A stretch of DNA of 64,000 bases from Branchipolynoe longqiensis. Taxonomy: Eukaryota > Annelida > Polychaeta > Phyllodocida > Polynoidae. The notes beneath the pieces are model-generated. The model did not search any database and was not told where the DNA came from. It was given only the letters and a program-made list of their open reading frames with translations. The DNA lies in NCBI GenBank assembly GCA_030323885.1, contig CM059193.1, forward strand, positions 77,713,447 to 77,777,446. The letters are read 5' to 3'. Shown in pieces: positions 34,349 to 44,769 of the stretch (position 1 is its first letter; each line of letters opens with the position of its first letter). The position numbers and the translations under genes were made by a program.

Positions 34349-34413
34349 CTACTGCAGCACTTTTCAGGTTTTTCAGCGCAGACCTCGTCGATAGTCTTGG
34401 TGAGGAAATTTAC
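34349..34413 (-). CDS. Exon: helical Cys-containing segment of membrane-proximal domain
   Basis: A 65-nt exon, phase 0 in and 2 out, acceptor CAATTCTAG, donor AGTAG|GTAAGT (near-consensus). Only one frame is open: V-N-F-L-T-K-T-I-D-E-V-C-A-E-K-P-E-K-C-C plus a split Arg. The last two bases AG join the leading A of exon 25716 to make AGA. The residues suggest an amphipathic helix with a Cys trio that may pair with later cysteines. I do not recognise a named family from this piece alone. Confidence 0.58.
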
Positions 34414-35099
34414 CTAGAATTGGAAGCAAAACGAAGAGGGCAGTCACAACTTCATAGGATTGAAGTGAAAAGTCTCATCGGGCAACATGGCAACAGCAAT
34501 GGGACCAGGAGGAATTACTTCCCAACACTCCCCGCCCACACACACACACACACACATCCTGTGGCAAGTTAATGAACAACTGAGTGTGCCCGTCCTGATA
34601 TGACCTGAGATGTTGCCAGGACGTAAAACTCTAACAATCAACCAACCAACAAAGGAGTGTATAACAGACAATGCAGTAAAATACCCAGAATGTTGCTAGG
34701 ACTTAAAACAACAAACAAACCATGTGCATGTGTGTCATTGGGAGGGTGCGGGTGGGGGGTACTACACCCGCATGCTTATAATTCATCCCTGCCTGTGGTA
34801 ATATTTCCATTCCTGTGCGAACACGCATCAATCACTTGACCACAATAGTCGACTTTACGGATATCAATTCACAACATGAATTTGTCCATGTGGAGTCATA
34901 CGTGTGGATTTGGACGCGTAATGGCCCTTTTTTATGTTTAGACCTATCATATCTTATGTATGACATTGTGCTGCTTATATATAAAAGAGTTTGCACACCA
35001 ACTTGTTTTCATAACCAACTTGCTTACCTAAACCGAGTGTGTAATGTTAAACTTTTTTTTTCTTTAACCCTCCATTGTTAAATGTACCATCTATATCAC

Positions 35100-36320
35100 T
35101 GCTTAAATACACTGCATAACACTACATGAACATGTATGATTTCCCATCTTCCCCCAAACGAAGTTGGGGGTAGGGGGGGGGGGGAGGTTCATGGGGACAT
35201 GGGGGAATGTAGGGGCAGGGGGCAACGGGAAGGGACCGGGGGGTGGGGCAGGAGGAGGGCCTTAAACCTACTGCTAGTTTTACATCTTTGGATGGCAGTG
35301 CCCGGGCGGGGGGAATTTCTTTCTGGTGGGTCTTTATGACTTCTTCTCATGGTTGGGATGGCACTTTTGCTTGGCTGGCTTCTATGATGTTGTTGGTGGA
35401 GGTGCCCCAGATGATGGTCAGCATACCTGTCTGCTCCAATGGTGTCGATAGTTCGGCCCCACCCATCATGGATGCATTTCCTGTCAACAAACCTCACACT
35501 ATAATATACCTTTTCTCCCTAGTTGAGTAGTGCAATGGAACAACACCCCACAACACTAAGATCTTCAAGGAGAGGCCCAGACTTGAGGTCAGGAAACACT
35601 CATTTTTCTTTCGAGTGACAGATCCATGGAACAGTCTCCCAGACCAAGTGGTTGAAGCACCAATGGTAGAAGCCTTTGAGAAATGGCTGGATAGACATTG
35701 GAGAGGACACCTACAATTATATGACTTCAGGACTCCGCCGGCCTCCATATATGTGGAAAATAAAGGACTTTTCTTCCCCATAATGAGCTGGCATTAGAGG
35801 CCCAATAGGGCCTAGATCAGCCAGAAGAGGATCTGTAAGTTAATCTGTAAGTTAGGGCTCCACCAGGAGTGCCTATGCCCACACTTGCAACCATCGGTAG
35901 CCCCAAAGACCTTATAATACTAAGACGGCTCACTCAGCCTGTACTGTGTAATCAAAATGATCAAACCCACCACTTGGTGCGCTGGCTGTTCTCTTGGTTA
36001 AACAGTTGCTATTTTATATGTATAAATGTATATATGAATGTGAAAGATGTGTGATGATGGCGATGATGATGATGCTGTGTATTTGTTCATAGCAATTTCA
36101 TATTGATGTGTATTCATGCTTACCTATCTCATGTATAATATAATTGCATGTGTTTACATGTGAAACACCAACCAGCAGCCAGGCTGATCAAATCCACCAC
36201 AAGGTGGCACTGCAAAATTTACATTAACATGGGAGAGATAGGGAGTGAGCCGTCTTAGTATTATAGGGCCTTTGGTAGCCCCGAAAGGAACCTTAAACAC
36301 CCCAGTCAGTCAGTTAGTCA
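35100..36320 (+). mobile_element. LINE (non-LTR retrotransposon) 3' end
   Basis: The coding end at about 35535-35797 is followed by a 3' region to about 36300 with (gat)n at 36055 and an agtcagtcagt run at 36305. Upstream 35160-35300 is G-rich. No 5' LINE domains are present. Confidence 0.55.
35535..35797 (+). pseudogene. LINE reverse transcriptase C-terminus
   Basis: Frame: F-K-E-R-P-R-L-E-V-R-K-H-S-F-F-F-R-V-T-D, then W-N-S-L-P-D-Q-V-V-E-A-P...F-E-K-W-L-D-R-H-W, then a stop. R...F-F-x-R...W-N-x-L-P-x-x-V-V-x-A...F-K-x-x-L-D is the typical end of CR1/jockey-type ORF2 proteins. 5'-truncated. Confidence 0.78.
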
Positions 36321-36349
36321 GTCAGGTAACCATTTGAGTCAAAACCTAC

Positions 36350-36411
36350 CAATAGCGTTGTAAAGCCGGACGAAATAGACTTGGACTTTAGTTGAAGCAG
36401 CAAGTGCAATT
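36350..36411 (-). CDS. Exon: start of SEA-like segment (uncertain frame)
   Basis: A 62-nt exon with acceptor ATATTTTAG and donor ATTG|GTAGGT. Two frames are open. The phase chain (1 in, 0 out) selects E-L-H-L-L-L-Q-L-K-S-K-S-I-S-S-G-F-T-T-L-L. The alternative frame, I-A-L-A-A-S-T-K-V-Q-V-Y-F-V-R-L-Y-N, looks more like a beta strand but would need an unseen extra exon to restore phase. With the following exons it would form strand-helix-strand-helix-strand, as in SEA domains between mucin stalk and membrane. No G-S-x-x-x autoproteolysis motif is seen. Confidence 0.45.
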
Positions 36412-37141
36412 CTAAAATATAATAATTTTATTAAAATTAGGAAATAGAGCATGAATAAAATATAAAGCATAGGTCGGTTAAGGCTGTCGTTCTGACGAGC
36501 TAATTTGATGTGGTTAACACTTCTCTTGCCATAATACGTTGACATTTCATTTGAGTGAAACAATAGTTCTAACAATTAATCATAATAATTGTCTTGAAGT
36601 ATATTCCAATCTTTAAAATTAAACTAAATCAGGGCATCACAATAAATAGCTTTGTGTGTATTAATAACAATATACTTCCGATAGCATTTAATAAACATTA
36701 TTTTGCGATATTGCTTTAAACAGTGTTCCTTTCTATTTTTTCTCTGCAAATATATATTATATATTTTAAAATAATATATATTGAAATAACTAATATTACC
36801 ATCATCATAAAGCTCATACACCCAATTTTCACCAATTTAGGAAGAATGGTGCAAATGATTTTATTATCTAGAGTTGCATCTTCCATGGGCATAATTTGCA
36901 TAATTGTGAGCTTTAACTTCATGAGTGTCCTTCAACATATAATTGATCGTGTACATTCTGTGTAAAAGCGATAGCTGAATACAACAGAATGCAAGTAGAA
37001 CACCTTTCACCATGATCATGACCTTGGCTGTCAACATGGCACTAAACAACAACTAATAATAATAACAATAAATAAATTCTGTTAAAAATGCCATAGGAGC
37101 AGCTTACCAGATTTGAATTACTAGTGATTATTATGCAGTAC

Positions 37142-37843
37142 CTTGTGGTGTTGTTGATGCTGTAGTGGTAGTTGTTGGAATGGTGGGAAGCCTAGTGGAT
37201 ACTGTTGTAAAATATTCAGATATTAAAGCATTGGTGGGGGAATACAAATGTTCTATTACGAAACAGGTATACGTGACCAGGTGCATATATGTGTTTATGT
37301 AGTTGCTGGTGGTGCTTGATTGATAGGTAAATAGATAAAGTGGTGCTGGCAGGACTCCGTGTAAGGGGCACTCAGAGCTCTACACACTACCCCCTTCCCC
37401 CTCTGCTAGTCAGGACACCACACTCAGGCTCATGGCAGGTGGTGGCCAGGGGAGCCACACAGCTTGGTGGTGGTGGGCAGATCATTGGTAACCACGGGGA
37501 CCAGGAATGCTGGATCCCTATTGGTAGAGCTAAGAATACTTGTTTCTCATTAGGAGAATGGGGTGGGGTGATACTCTACACTGAATCCATGAACCATATA
37601 AATAATAAACCACAGGGCTTGACTCTCTCTTCTGTCACACTTTATACTCTTCCTTTCTCTTTGCCTGTATTGATTTCACTATAGCCGGCCTACACAACCA
37701 CAGATTCGAGCAGTAGACTTTACATACTGGTGACCACGACGAGTGGTAAAACTATTAGTTGGAGGAAGGATTCAACTTTACTTTATGGAGACCTAGTCTT
37801 TACAATGTGATCTTCGTGTTAGTGTCGGTAGTAGTATTTCCAT
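37142..37843 (-). pseudogene. Broken duplicate of the Thr-rich exon, split by an LTR insertion
   Basis: The acceptor side (37843 down to about 37805) and the donor side (about 37205 down to 37142) are close copies of exon 41873-41775, including acceptor, donor CAAG|GTACTG, and adjoining intron sequence. Between them lies a 599-bp insertion (37206-37804) that starts TGTAAA and ends TTTACA. Reading into it from the acceptor meets TAA within a few codons (ATC-ACA-TTG-TAA). The exon is therefore probably skipped; because it is phase 1-1, skipping leaves the protein in frame. The duplication shows that this mucin linker was once repeated. Confidence 0.72.
37206..37804 (+). mobile_element. LTR insertion in mucin exon copy
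   Basis: LTR 37206-37724 (TGTAAA...TTTACA) is followed by 'tactggtgaccacgacgag', a primer-binding-like start, and 80 bp ending in a second 'ctttaca' at 37804. This looks like an LTR plus a deleted internal scrap. 'ctgt'/'atgt' at the borders may be a worn target duplication. Confidence 0.65.
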
Positions 37844-37883
37844 CTGAGGCTTTGCAAAGGAAACATAGCTTTACCAAATATTT

Positions 37884-38168
37884 AACTGCTACAACTAGGT
37901 AAATTTAATATGTAATACTTAGCGAAATGAACCAAGCAAGCAGTTGTCGCCTTTGTAAATTGTTCTTTAAAATAAAATTTGACGCAACCTACCAAGTAAT
38001 TGTTTTGAGGTTCTGTCATTGTTCTGAGATAAATATATTAAATTGATTGTTATAAATTACCTTACTTTAGCTTGATGTAACTTCTATTTTAAATGTCATA
38101 ATCTAACCAAGTACGTTTCTCCGCCATTCCTAATTACTTTAGGTTGATGTAACTTCTATTTTAAATGT
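37884..38168. repeat. Host intron segment repeated at 38803-39062 and 41888-42125
   Basis: The block from 'atttaactgctacaactagg' through 'cattcctaattac' occurs here, again inside the Ngaro body, and a third time next to exon 41873. Confidence 0.85.
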
Positions 38169-38280
38169 CATAATCTAACCTAATGCTCTGCCCGAATTTC
38201 TGGTTCACATCGACATCAGCTGCGGCTCCTGTAACATCTACACTACAACTTCATTTGTTTGTAGGACATTACGCCTCACC

Positions 38281-38730
38281 ATGCCACCAACCAAGGCCAC
38301 ATGCTCTAAACGTACACGAGAGCCTGCTACACCCCAGCACACAACACCTGGAAAGCAGAAAAAGGGCTGTGGAAGGCCGAGGTCAGTCGTAAAGAATACG
38401 GTCACTATGCCAGCCAAAACCCGTTCTAGTCGAATCATGGAGCGGCGCGAGGAGAGAGACAGCAGCGTCGAGTCTGTCCCAGGGACACTAACTCAACACA
38501 ACCAGGAGGACACACAGGCATCTCTTGTGGTTGCTCTCACAGGGATACAAAGACAAATTACCGAGTTGTCAGAAGGTTTTGATGCCCGCATAAACGACAA
38601 CCAGAGGAAGGCGGATAAGCGCCAGAGATCGAGGTTGCCTACACCATCGCATGGTATCGACCAGATTCTTGATATGATCATGGTGGATCAGGCGATGCAG
38701 TACAACCCACCACACACCCCAGCTACCTAG
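38281..38730 (+). CDS. Ngaro ORF1 (gag-like), short
   Basis: A 149-codon frame, M-P-P-T-K-A-T-C-S-K-R-T, very basic, with Q-R-Q-I-T-E-L-S-E-G-F-D-A-R-I (helical) and D-Q-I-L-D-M-I-M. It starts 20 bp after A1. Probably truncated: it lacks the W...G-x-L part seen at 2600-2790 and ends shortly before the inserted intron block. Confidence 0.55.
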   Translation: MPPTKATCSKRTREPATPQHTTPGKQKKGCGRPRSVVKNTVTMPAKTRSSRIMERREERDSSVESVPGTLTQHNQEDTQASLVVALTGIQRQITELSEGFDARINDNQRKADKRQRSRLPTPSHGIDQILDMIMVDQAMQYNPPHTPAT

Positions 38731-39065
38731 AGGTACACCCTCAACAATATTTGGCCATTTATTGATGAAAGACTCTCGTCTAATCACTGTGATTATATGG
38801 AGAATATTTAACTGCTACAACTAGGTAAATTTAATATGTAATACTTAGCGAAATGAACCAAGCAAGCAGTTGTCGCCTTTGTAAATTGTTCTTTAAAAAA
38901 GAATTTGACGCAACCTTCCAAGTAATTGCTTTGAGGTTCTGTCATTGTTCTGAGATAAATATATTAAATTGATTGTTATAAATTACCTTACTTTAGCTTG
39001 ATGTAACTTCTATTTTAAATGTCATAATCTAACCAAGTACGTTTCTCCGCCATTCCTAATTACAT

Positions 39066-40220
39066 CGGTCAGTGCATCGTATCGGGGCTTAAAATCAAGG
39101 CTTGGAGAAGGCTACTCATGGACTACCATGACAAACAACTCCCAGATTTCCTCGAGTTTGGGTGGCTGGTGGACTACTCCGCCGATCTCGTGGATGAGGT
39201 GACTCGCTTGGGCCAGTGCTCTTTCATCTGGTGCACAGACCTGCCAAGGGCCTAACGCCAACTCTGTGCATGCCCCCTATCTGTGCCACTGCTCGGGATT
39301 ACACTAAATGGGAATATTTACATCAACATTTCCCCGCCGTTTGGCTGCCGCACGTCGTCTATCGCATGTGCATGCATGACAAATGTGGTCGTCTGCCTGA
39401 TGAGGAAGCGGGGCCACCATGCCTATTTGGACGATTTTGTGGGTGCAGCGACAACAAAAGGCAAAGCAAGCGTCGCATACTCTGATTTCCTTCGGCTGGC
39501 AAAATAACTGGGCCTGGACCTGTCCAACTAAGTGTTTCCCACCTTCCACAGAGATGGAGTGGCTGGGTTTCACTATCTCAACAGAGGAGATGACCATGAA
39601 GATCCCAAATGAGAAGCTGCAGCAGGTCATCAGCGAGTGTGGACTCTGGAGAGAGAAGAAACTTGCTTTCCATCGGGACTTGCAGTGGCTCATCGGCAGA
39701 TTGCAGCACTTTGCAAAATGCATCGGTCCGGCAAAGAGGTTCATGGCCAGGATTCTAGCTGCTCTGAGGGCCGCCCCTTACAGGGGAAAACATGCGGTGC
39801 CAGAGGATCTCACCCTGGATGTGTTGTGGTTTATAGACTACGCTGACCAATCCAACGGCTTAGTCCTCCTCCCCTCTGAGGAGCGCACAGGCTGGATGAT
39901 CGAGTGCGACTCGTCTTTGAGAGCGGGGGGGGGGGGGGGGGGGATGACACTCACCTACCCAATTCTATGCTGTGAGGTACTCCCATGCCATCATTGCTGC
40001 TCAGCACTGTATTGCCCAACTGGAGGCCATTAATCTAGTGGTGGCGCTCAAGAGCCTTTTCCCGCCAGACCCACACAAATTTACCATTTATATTAACACT
40101 GACAACGCCACCTCCCAACAGGTACTCAGCACAGGCTCTGGGCGGGACCCCAGCATCTGTGCTTGTGCATGGCAGATTTGGCTGTTCGTTGATGGAGTTG
40201 GTGCTCGCTACCGCTGACAT
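39066..40220 (+). pseudogene. Ngaro reverse transcriptase-RNase H, disrupted
   Basis: The start K-A-W-R-R-L-L-M-D-Y-H-D-K-Q-L-P-D-F-L-E-F-G-W matches DIRS-type RT N-termini. In another frame come P-P-F-G-C-R and then H-A-Y-L-D-D-F-V-G-A, the Y-x-D-D active site, then E-W-L-G-F-T-I-S and the I-G-R-L-Q-H-F-A-K-C thumb region. After a G run, RNase H words (E-C-D-S-S; H-A-I-I-A-A-Q...L-E-A-I-N; I-N-T-D-N-A-T-S) change frame again. At least four frame changes; part of the RT fingers is missing. Non-functional. Confidence 0.8.
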
Positions 40221-40409
40221 CCTGAGTCATATGAGTTTCGACCCCATGGCAGAAAAACTTGTGATTAGATTAACAACTGAAAGTGGGTTGGCCCCTATCA
40301 CCATGAGCAATGATGATGCCCCGATCCTCTAAGTAACCAATGTTTTGACCTAACTCTGCCTCTCTCCACAGGTTACTGACAACAACACCAAAAAAGGCTC
40401 ATCAATATC

Positions 40410-41280
40410 GTGGCGGCCGGCCTGGCTCCGGGTACTTGGAGGAATAAGATGTCACAGGTCGTCGAGTACCTCACCTACATGAACAACCATAAGGCCAGCC
40501 CTCTCCATCCTACACAGTATGAGGCAATGTCACACCTGTTACATCTACATGACAAGAAGACCCCCAGCACTGTAATGAACTATCTCAGCCGGGCCCTTAC
40601 CTGGGTGCAGTTGATGGGAGCGCCTACCCCCGCCTTTGACACCTACCTTGTCACTGTTCTCAAACGAGGCATACAACGCGATTCTGACCATGTCCCGGCC
40701 CAGGCGCCGCCCCTCCGCCCGTCTGATGTAAAGAAGGTGGTGTGGTTCTACAGCAGCTCTGTTGGTAGGGTACTTTACCCTCCTCTGGCAGAGCAACCTC
40801 CTTCTGTTCCCTGGCCGCACTGACTGAGGTGATGCCTTGCGTGCCCGAGACATAACCCTAACAGACGCCGGGCTCAATCGCCATGTTAGGTCGTCGAAGA
40901 CACTACTCAGCTCGGCCCCGCCATGTAACATTGCGGTACCTGCCATACCAGGTTCTATCTACGGCCCAGTCCGGGCCTTGATGAAGTACGTGTCCAGGAC
41001 ACACCCTTGCCTCGAAGGGCCTGCCTTCATCATGACTGATGCTCTACCACTCCAACCCCGAGCCCTACTGGACACCTTGAGACTGGCCCTGGCCACCTAA
41101 GGGCACCCGGCACCAGGTGCCATAACTCTCCATAGCCTTCGAAGGGGTGGGGAAAAGGCATGTGCTTCGCTGGGATCCTCCATAGAGGACATCAAGGAAC
41201 TGGGCTACTGTACGTCTGATGTGGTCCCCTCTTACATTCCACGACACTTAATTTCCTCGGCTCCCAGAACTGTCGCTTTA
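40410..41280 (+). pseudogene. Ngaro tyrosine recombinase, near-complete but interrupted
   Basis: N-terminal part 40410-40823: W-R-N-K-M-S-Q-V-V-E-Y-L-T-Y, T-P-S-T-V-M-N-Y-L-S-R-A, and V-L-K-R-G-I-Q-R. Catalytic part 40837-41280: a beta region R-A-R-D-I-T-L-T-D-A-G, then (after a TAA at 41098) H-S-L-R-R-G-G-E-K-A-C-A-S-L-G, the H-x-x-R box. In related elements the recombinase joins the split repeats through a circular DNA. A frame change at about 40825 and the stop at 41098 break it. The final catalytic Tyr is not certain. Confidence 0.75.
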
Positions 41281-41774
41281 AAGTTTGGTTAAGTTCTGTA
41301 AGCCTAAAAAACATAATATCTGGACTCTGGCATGTAATTTCTAAAGACTTTAATAAATTCCAATATAAAGTATGTCGGTCTTGTGTTACTTCAATTGTGC
41401 ATGTTATGGAACATGGGTAATTGAATACGCACGACCGACACTCCACCTTCCCTGGATACAGGCCTACTTGTTCTATTAACGAGTGAATCCTGGCACTGCA
41501 TGATGTCACGCTACCCCACATCATAATCTAACCTAATGCTCTGCCCAAATTTCTGGTTCACTTTGACCTCGGCTGCGGCTCCTGTAACATCTACACTACG
41601 ACTTCATTTGTTTGCCATCCCACGCACCCAAGCTTGTAATGAATACACGTGGGGTTAAGTTCTGTAAGCCTCAAAAATATAATATCTGGACTCTGGCATG
41701 TCATTTCTAAAGACTGCAATATAAAGTATGTCGGTCTTGTGTTACTTCAATTACATGTGAGTATTATGCAATAC

Positions 41775-41873
41775 CTTTTGGTGATGTTGCTGCAGTAGTG
41801 GTAGTTGTTGGAATGGTGGTAGGACCAGTGGGTACTGTGATGTTGGTGTTAGTGTCGGTAGTAGTAGTTCCAT
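41775..41873 (-). CDS. Exon: Thr-rich mucin-like linker (intact copy)
   Basis: A 99-nt phase 1-1 exon, acceptor GCATCAG, donor AAAAG|GTATTG. Thirty-two codons, about half Thr, with Pro: G-T-T-T-T-D-T-N-T-N-I-T-V, P-T-T-I-P-T-T-T-T-T-A-A-T-S-P-K. Such segments are normally densely O-glycosylated stalks; N-I-T is also a possible N-glycosylation site. The exon lies just beyond the right end of the second Ngaro element. A second copy with the same flanking intron sequence is at 37142-37843 and is broken. Confidence 0.75.
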
Positions 41874-42109
41874 CTGATGCTTTGCAAAGGAAACATAGCT
41901 ATACCAAATATTTAACTACTACAACTAGGTCAATTTAATATGTAATACTTAGTGAAATAAACCAAGCAAGCAGTTGTCACCTTTGTAAATTGTTCTTTAA
42001 AAAGAAATTTGATGCAACCTACAAAGTAATTGTTTTGAGGTTCTGTCATTGTTCTGAGATAAATATATTAAATTGATCGTTATAAATTACCTTACTTTAG
42101 CTTGATGCA

Positions 42110-42371
42110 ACTTCTATTTTAAATGGCTAACTTTTGAGACATTTGAAGTACAAACACAGCAAATTAAATTTGGCAAGCGTGTCAAAACTCTGACACCATA
42201 GGCTTATGCAGTAACAGGTTCAATTAAATTAACTCAGTATTCCCTTCTTTATGGCAATAAATGCTTAGTAAGTGTATCAGTATCTAAGTTAGATATGTAG
42301 AATCAAATCTAGGCGACTGTTTTGGTTTTGCAAATATGATGTTTCATCAGACCATGGAGCTTTAACTAGGT
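42110..42371. mobile_element. MITE of the ttaaagttgcatag family, right part
   Basis: 'aatggctaacttttgagac', 'ctaagttagatatgtagaat', right end 'cagaccatggagctttaa'. It ends close to the CAP-tail exon donor. Confidence 0.65.
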
Positions 42372-42389
42372 GAATGTCTCGTTACCTAC

Positions 42390-42481
42390 CGACACAGAGC
42401 CCATTTTTGCATTCTGGTCGAAACTGCGCACATTTCGTACAGGCTGCACCGGGGGTGAAGAATGGAGGTTCCGTGTTCATA
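42390..42481 (-). CDS. Exon: CAP/CRISP Cys-rich tail
   Basis: Thirty codons, phase 2 in and 1 out, acceptor GGTTGCAG, donor GTCG|GTAGGT. The reading M-N-T-E-P-P-F-F-T-P-G-A-A-C-T-K-C, then C-K-N-G-L-C-V, matches the conserved tail of CRISP, PI16 and GLIPR-type CAP proteins (P-Y-x-x-G-x-P-C-S-x-C...C-x-x-N/G-L-C). This is the strongest single hint that the preceding exons form a CAP domain. A dispersed TIR repeat ends about 20 bp from the donor side. Confidence 0.75.
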
Positions 42482-42539
42482 CTGCAACCACAATTTAGAG
42501 AAGCTCTTGTATCACCCTACAACTTCAAGGATGATTAAT

Positions 42540-43560
42540 AGTAGATTTCCACTACGAACACAACTTTTGATGGTAATGGGCTTCAGCTCACTGCGCAGCA
42601 AGCACGCTCTGTAGAAATGGTCTTAGAGCTATTTTGTATCACCAACCTGCCATCTGATGGCCCTTGTGACAACTAATATTATGGATGGTAGCTCACTGTG
42701 AAACATGCTCTGTGGAAAAGAGGATGTTCACCACCAACATGCCCTCTGGTGGCAGTGGTAGGAACTAATGTAGGTGAGAGATCATTGCGTGGCCTACTCT
42801 ATACAAACAGTATTAGAACACCTTTTCACCACCAACCTGGGGTGTTCTCTGTGGCAGTAGTTAGAGTGGCTGACTTTTTTTCTAGGTCGGATCCCTGATC
42901 TGAGGGTCGGTGGTTCGAGTCCACGTGCCCCCCTCCCCCCACCTCTGCCAATTTGGATTAGCACCGGTGTGTATAACTTACAGCGTCATGAAAGGCCGGT
43001 TGCTCTCATACCATGTCTATGTGGTGTGGGAGGTTAAAAAAACCCTGGGTCATCGACATCACGGCCCTGGGAATCAGCTATCTGATTGCAAATCCTGCTA
43101 CCACCATCCACCACCGAGAGCATGTCCCACGAATAAAGATCATACCTCTGCTCGAAAATCCCTTGAGATAACTGGTGGAAGGACACGATGAAGAAGACCA
43201 CCAACCTGCCCTCTCGTGATCAGTAGCAGGAAGGAACTAATGTGAGTGGCAGCTCACTGCGAAGCATGCTGTATGGAAAAGAGGATTTCAACAAACCTTC
43301 CCTCTGATGGCAGTCGTAGAAACTAATGTGGGTGACAGATCATTGGGTGGCTCACTCTATATAAAACGTGTTAGCGCAACTATTCACCACCAATCTGCCC
43401 TCTGGTGGCAGTGGCAGTAACTAATGTTTTATGTGCCAGCTCACTGCAAGATGCTGTGTTAAAAAGGTCTTGGAGCGCATTTTCACCACCAATCTGCCCT
43501 CTTTTGGCAGTGGCTGGAACTACTGTTATGGCTGTCAACTGGCGGTGCAGCATGCTGTGC
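42540..43560. repeat. Degenerate ~100-bp tandem repeat around the CAP exon
   Basis: 'caccaccaacctgccctct', 'ggcagtggtaggaactaatg' and 'agctcactgcgaagcatgct' recur at about 42640, 42725, 42820, 43195, 43300, 43385 and 43485, running up to the exon end at 43586. A SINE (42849-43060) is inserted inside. Confidence 0.7.
42849..43065 (+). mobile_element. SINE family 2 copy
   Basis: Same as the SINE part of the U2 chimera: 'ggtgttctctgtggcagtag' head, B box 'ggtggttcgagtcc', body 'ggttgctctcataccatgtc'. This copy lacks U2 sequence. The head resembles a tRNA with a long variable arm. Confidence 0.8.
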
Positions 43561-43585
43561 GGAAAAAGGTCTATTGGGTACGTAC

Positions 43586-43722
43586 ATAGGTCTGTAGCTG
43601 CACAGCATGGTGAGTAGCGTCTTGGAGGTGTCTTCAGTTCCTATGAGCTGCTTGTAGCGAGTCGTCGATGAATGGCACACTGTAGCCGCACAGCCAACCC
43701 ACAGGTAGCCATTCAGCAGTAT
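43586..43722 (-). CDS. Exon: CAP-domain C-terminal part
   Basis: Forty-five codons plus two bases (phase 0 in, 2 out), acceptor TACCCGCAG, donor CCTAT|GTACGT. The reading contains Y-L-W-V-G-C-A-A-T-V-C-H, a 20-residue linker, and L-L-T-M-L-C-S-Y-R-P. This corresponds to the two conserved CAP signatures: (V/I)-G-C-(G/A)-x-x-x-C and the ...(V/L)-C-N-Y-x-P motif. The exon sits in a region with short degenerate repeats containing 'caccaccaatctgccctct'. Phase and motif order both support joining to 42481. Confidence 0.68.
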
Positions 43723-43864
43723 CTGCGGGTACAGGATTTATGTCAGATTGTCGTTTGGTCTGACCAAGGAAAAACCAAGCAACAGCAACAACAGTCTATA
43801 ATATAAAGAAAAGATTAAATGATGAAAGATAAATTTGAGATAATAGTTATTACATTTTCGTTTG

Positions 43865-44095
43865 CCTGCATGGTAACCAGGCTGAATGAGTTGAGCGCCC
43901 GCCTTCTGTTTTAGTAGGTCATGGGGTTCAAACCCTGTCCGAGCAAAACCAATGAGACAGAAATGTATACTTGTCATCACATAGCCTGGCGTTCTGCTTT
44001 ACTATGCTAAGGAAAAGGAGCAATGGAATGAGGGAGACGAGTTGTCCGCAATTGGAAATTCCCCTGCTTAATCAACTAATGTACCCCCAAACAAA
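43865..44095 (+). mobile_element. SINE family 3 copy, uninterrupted
   Basis: B box 'ggggttcaaaccctgtccg', body 'tagcctggcgttctgc', tail 'aggagcaatggaatgaggg', 'cccctgcttaatcaa'. It is the reference for the Ngaro-split copy at 28301-32389. Confidence 0.75.
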
Positions 44096-44207
44096 TTCTA
44101 ACCTATCGCTGTATAGTATTTCCATCACTTGATGTAAATATAGGAACCAGATAGCAACAAAGAAAATTCAAATTTGTGTTGATTTAAACTTAATTTGTTT
44201 GTTTAGA

Positions 44208-44535
44208 TTACCAACTCCCCTATTAACATCGTTTCATTCAACGTCGTTTTGTTATGACGTCATTGAGGGGGGGAAACAATCTCTCTCTATATATATATAG
44301 AGTTGACATGTTTACTAGATATTTCTAGTCAGCTATCAAAGAATATTGTAGGGGAAATAATCTTTGACACAACCCATTGCTTATTCTAGACAATGTGCCA
44401 AATCATCCACCTATGACTTATCAGATAATGTCTAAGTAATTTTTTTCTAGTAAAATCGGGTTATTTGGCGTTCTTTCCGTTAAAATTGTAGTTTTCATTA
44501 ACTTAACCATGATGTTAATAGGGGAGTTGGTGTAA
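44208..44535. mobile_element. MITE with ccaactcccctattaaca ends
   Basis: Inverted ends TTACCAACTCCCCTATTAAC and the complement of 'gttaataggggagttggtg'; about 328 bp, AT-rich, no frame. Confidence 0.82.
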
Positions 44536-44544
44536 ATATTATAT

Positions 44545-44701
44545 ATATATATACACCAAGAAAATTAGATATATCATAGATATATAGTGGGTATATTCAT
44601 ATACATATATAAATCTTCGGCTGGAGGTATTTGTTTATTATGTATTATACGCATTTATTTCATTATGTGACCAATGCAAAATATATATATACAGAGAGCG
44701 C

Positions 44702-44744
<43 letters not shown>

Positions 44745-44760
44745 TATATAAATAGAATCA
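44545..44760. repeat. AT/TA microsatellites next to a CAP exon
   Basis: Several (at)n runs up to about 30 bp. They sit just after the donor of exon 44985-44770. Confidence 0.9.
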
Positions 44761-44769
44761 GATACTCAC

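Larger units (their letters stand above)
38169..41752 (+). mobile_element. Ngaro-type element with RT and tyrosine recombinase
   Basis: A1 38169-38261 ('cataatctaacctaatgctc' ... 'acttcatttgtttg') = A2 41522-41614. B1 41287-about 41397 ('ggttaagttctgtaagcct' ...) = B2 41652-41752. Body: ORF1 38281-38730, a 260-bp block of host intron (38803-39062), RT/RNase H 39066-40220, recombinase 40410-41280. Several stops and frameshifts and a G run at 39928-39944 interrupt RT/RH. It is plus-oriented, opposite to the host gene, between the two mucin-exon copies. Confidence 0.85.

Noticed and set aside
36339..36410. Alternative frame of exon 36411-36350 (I-A-L-A-A-S-T-K-V-Q-V-Y)
   Set aside because: Looks protein-like but breaks the phase chain on both sides; would need an extra exon not seen.
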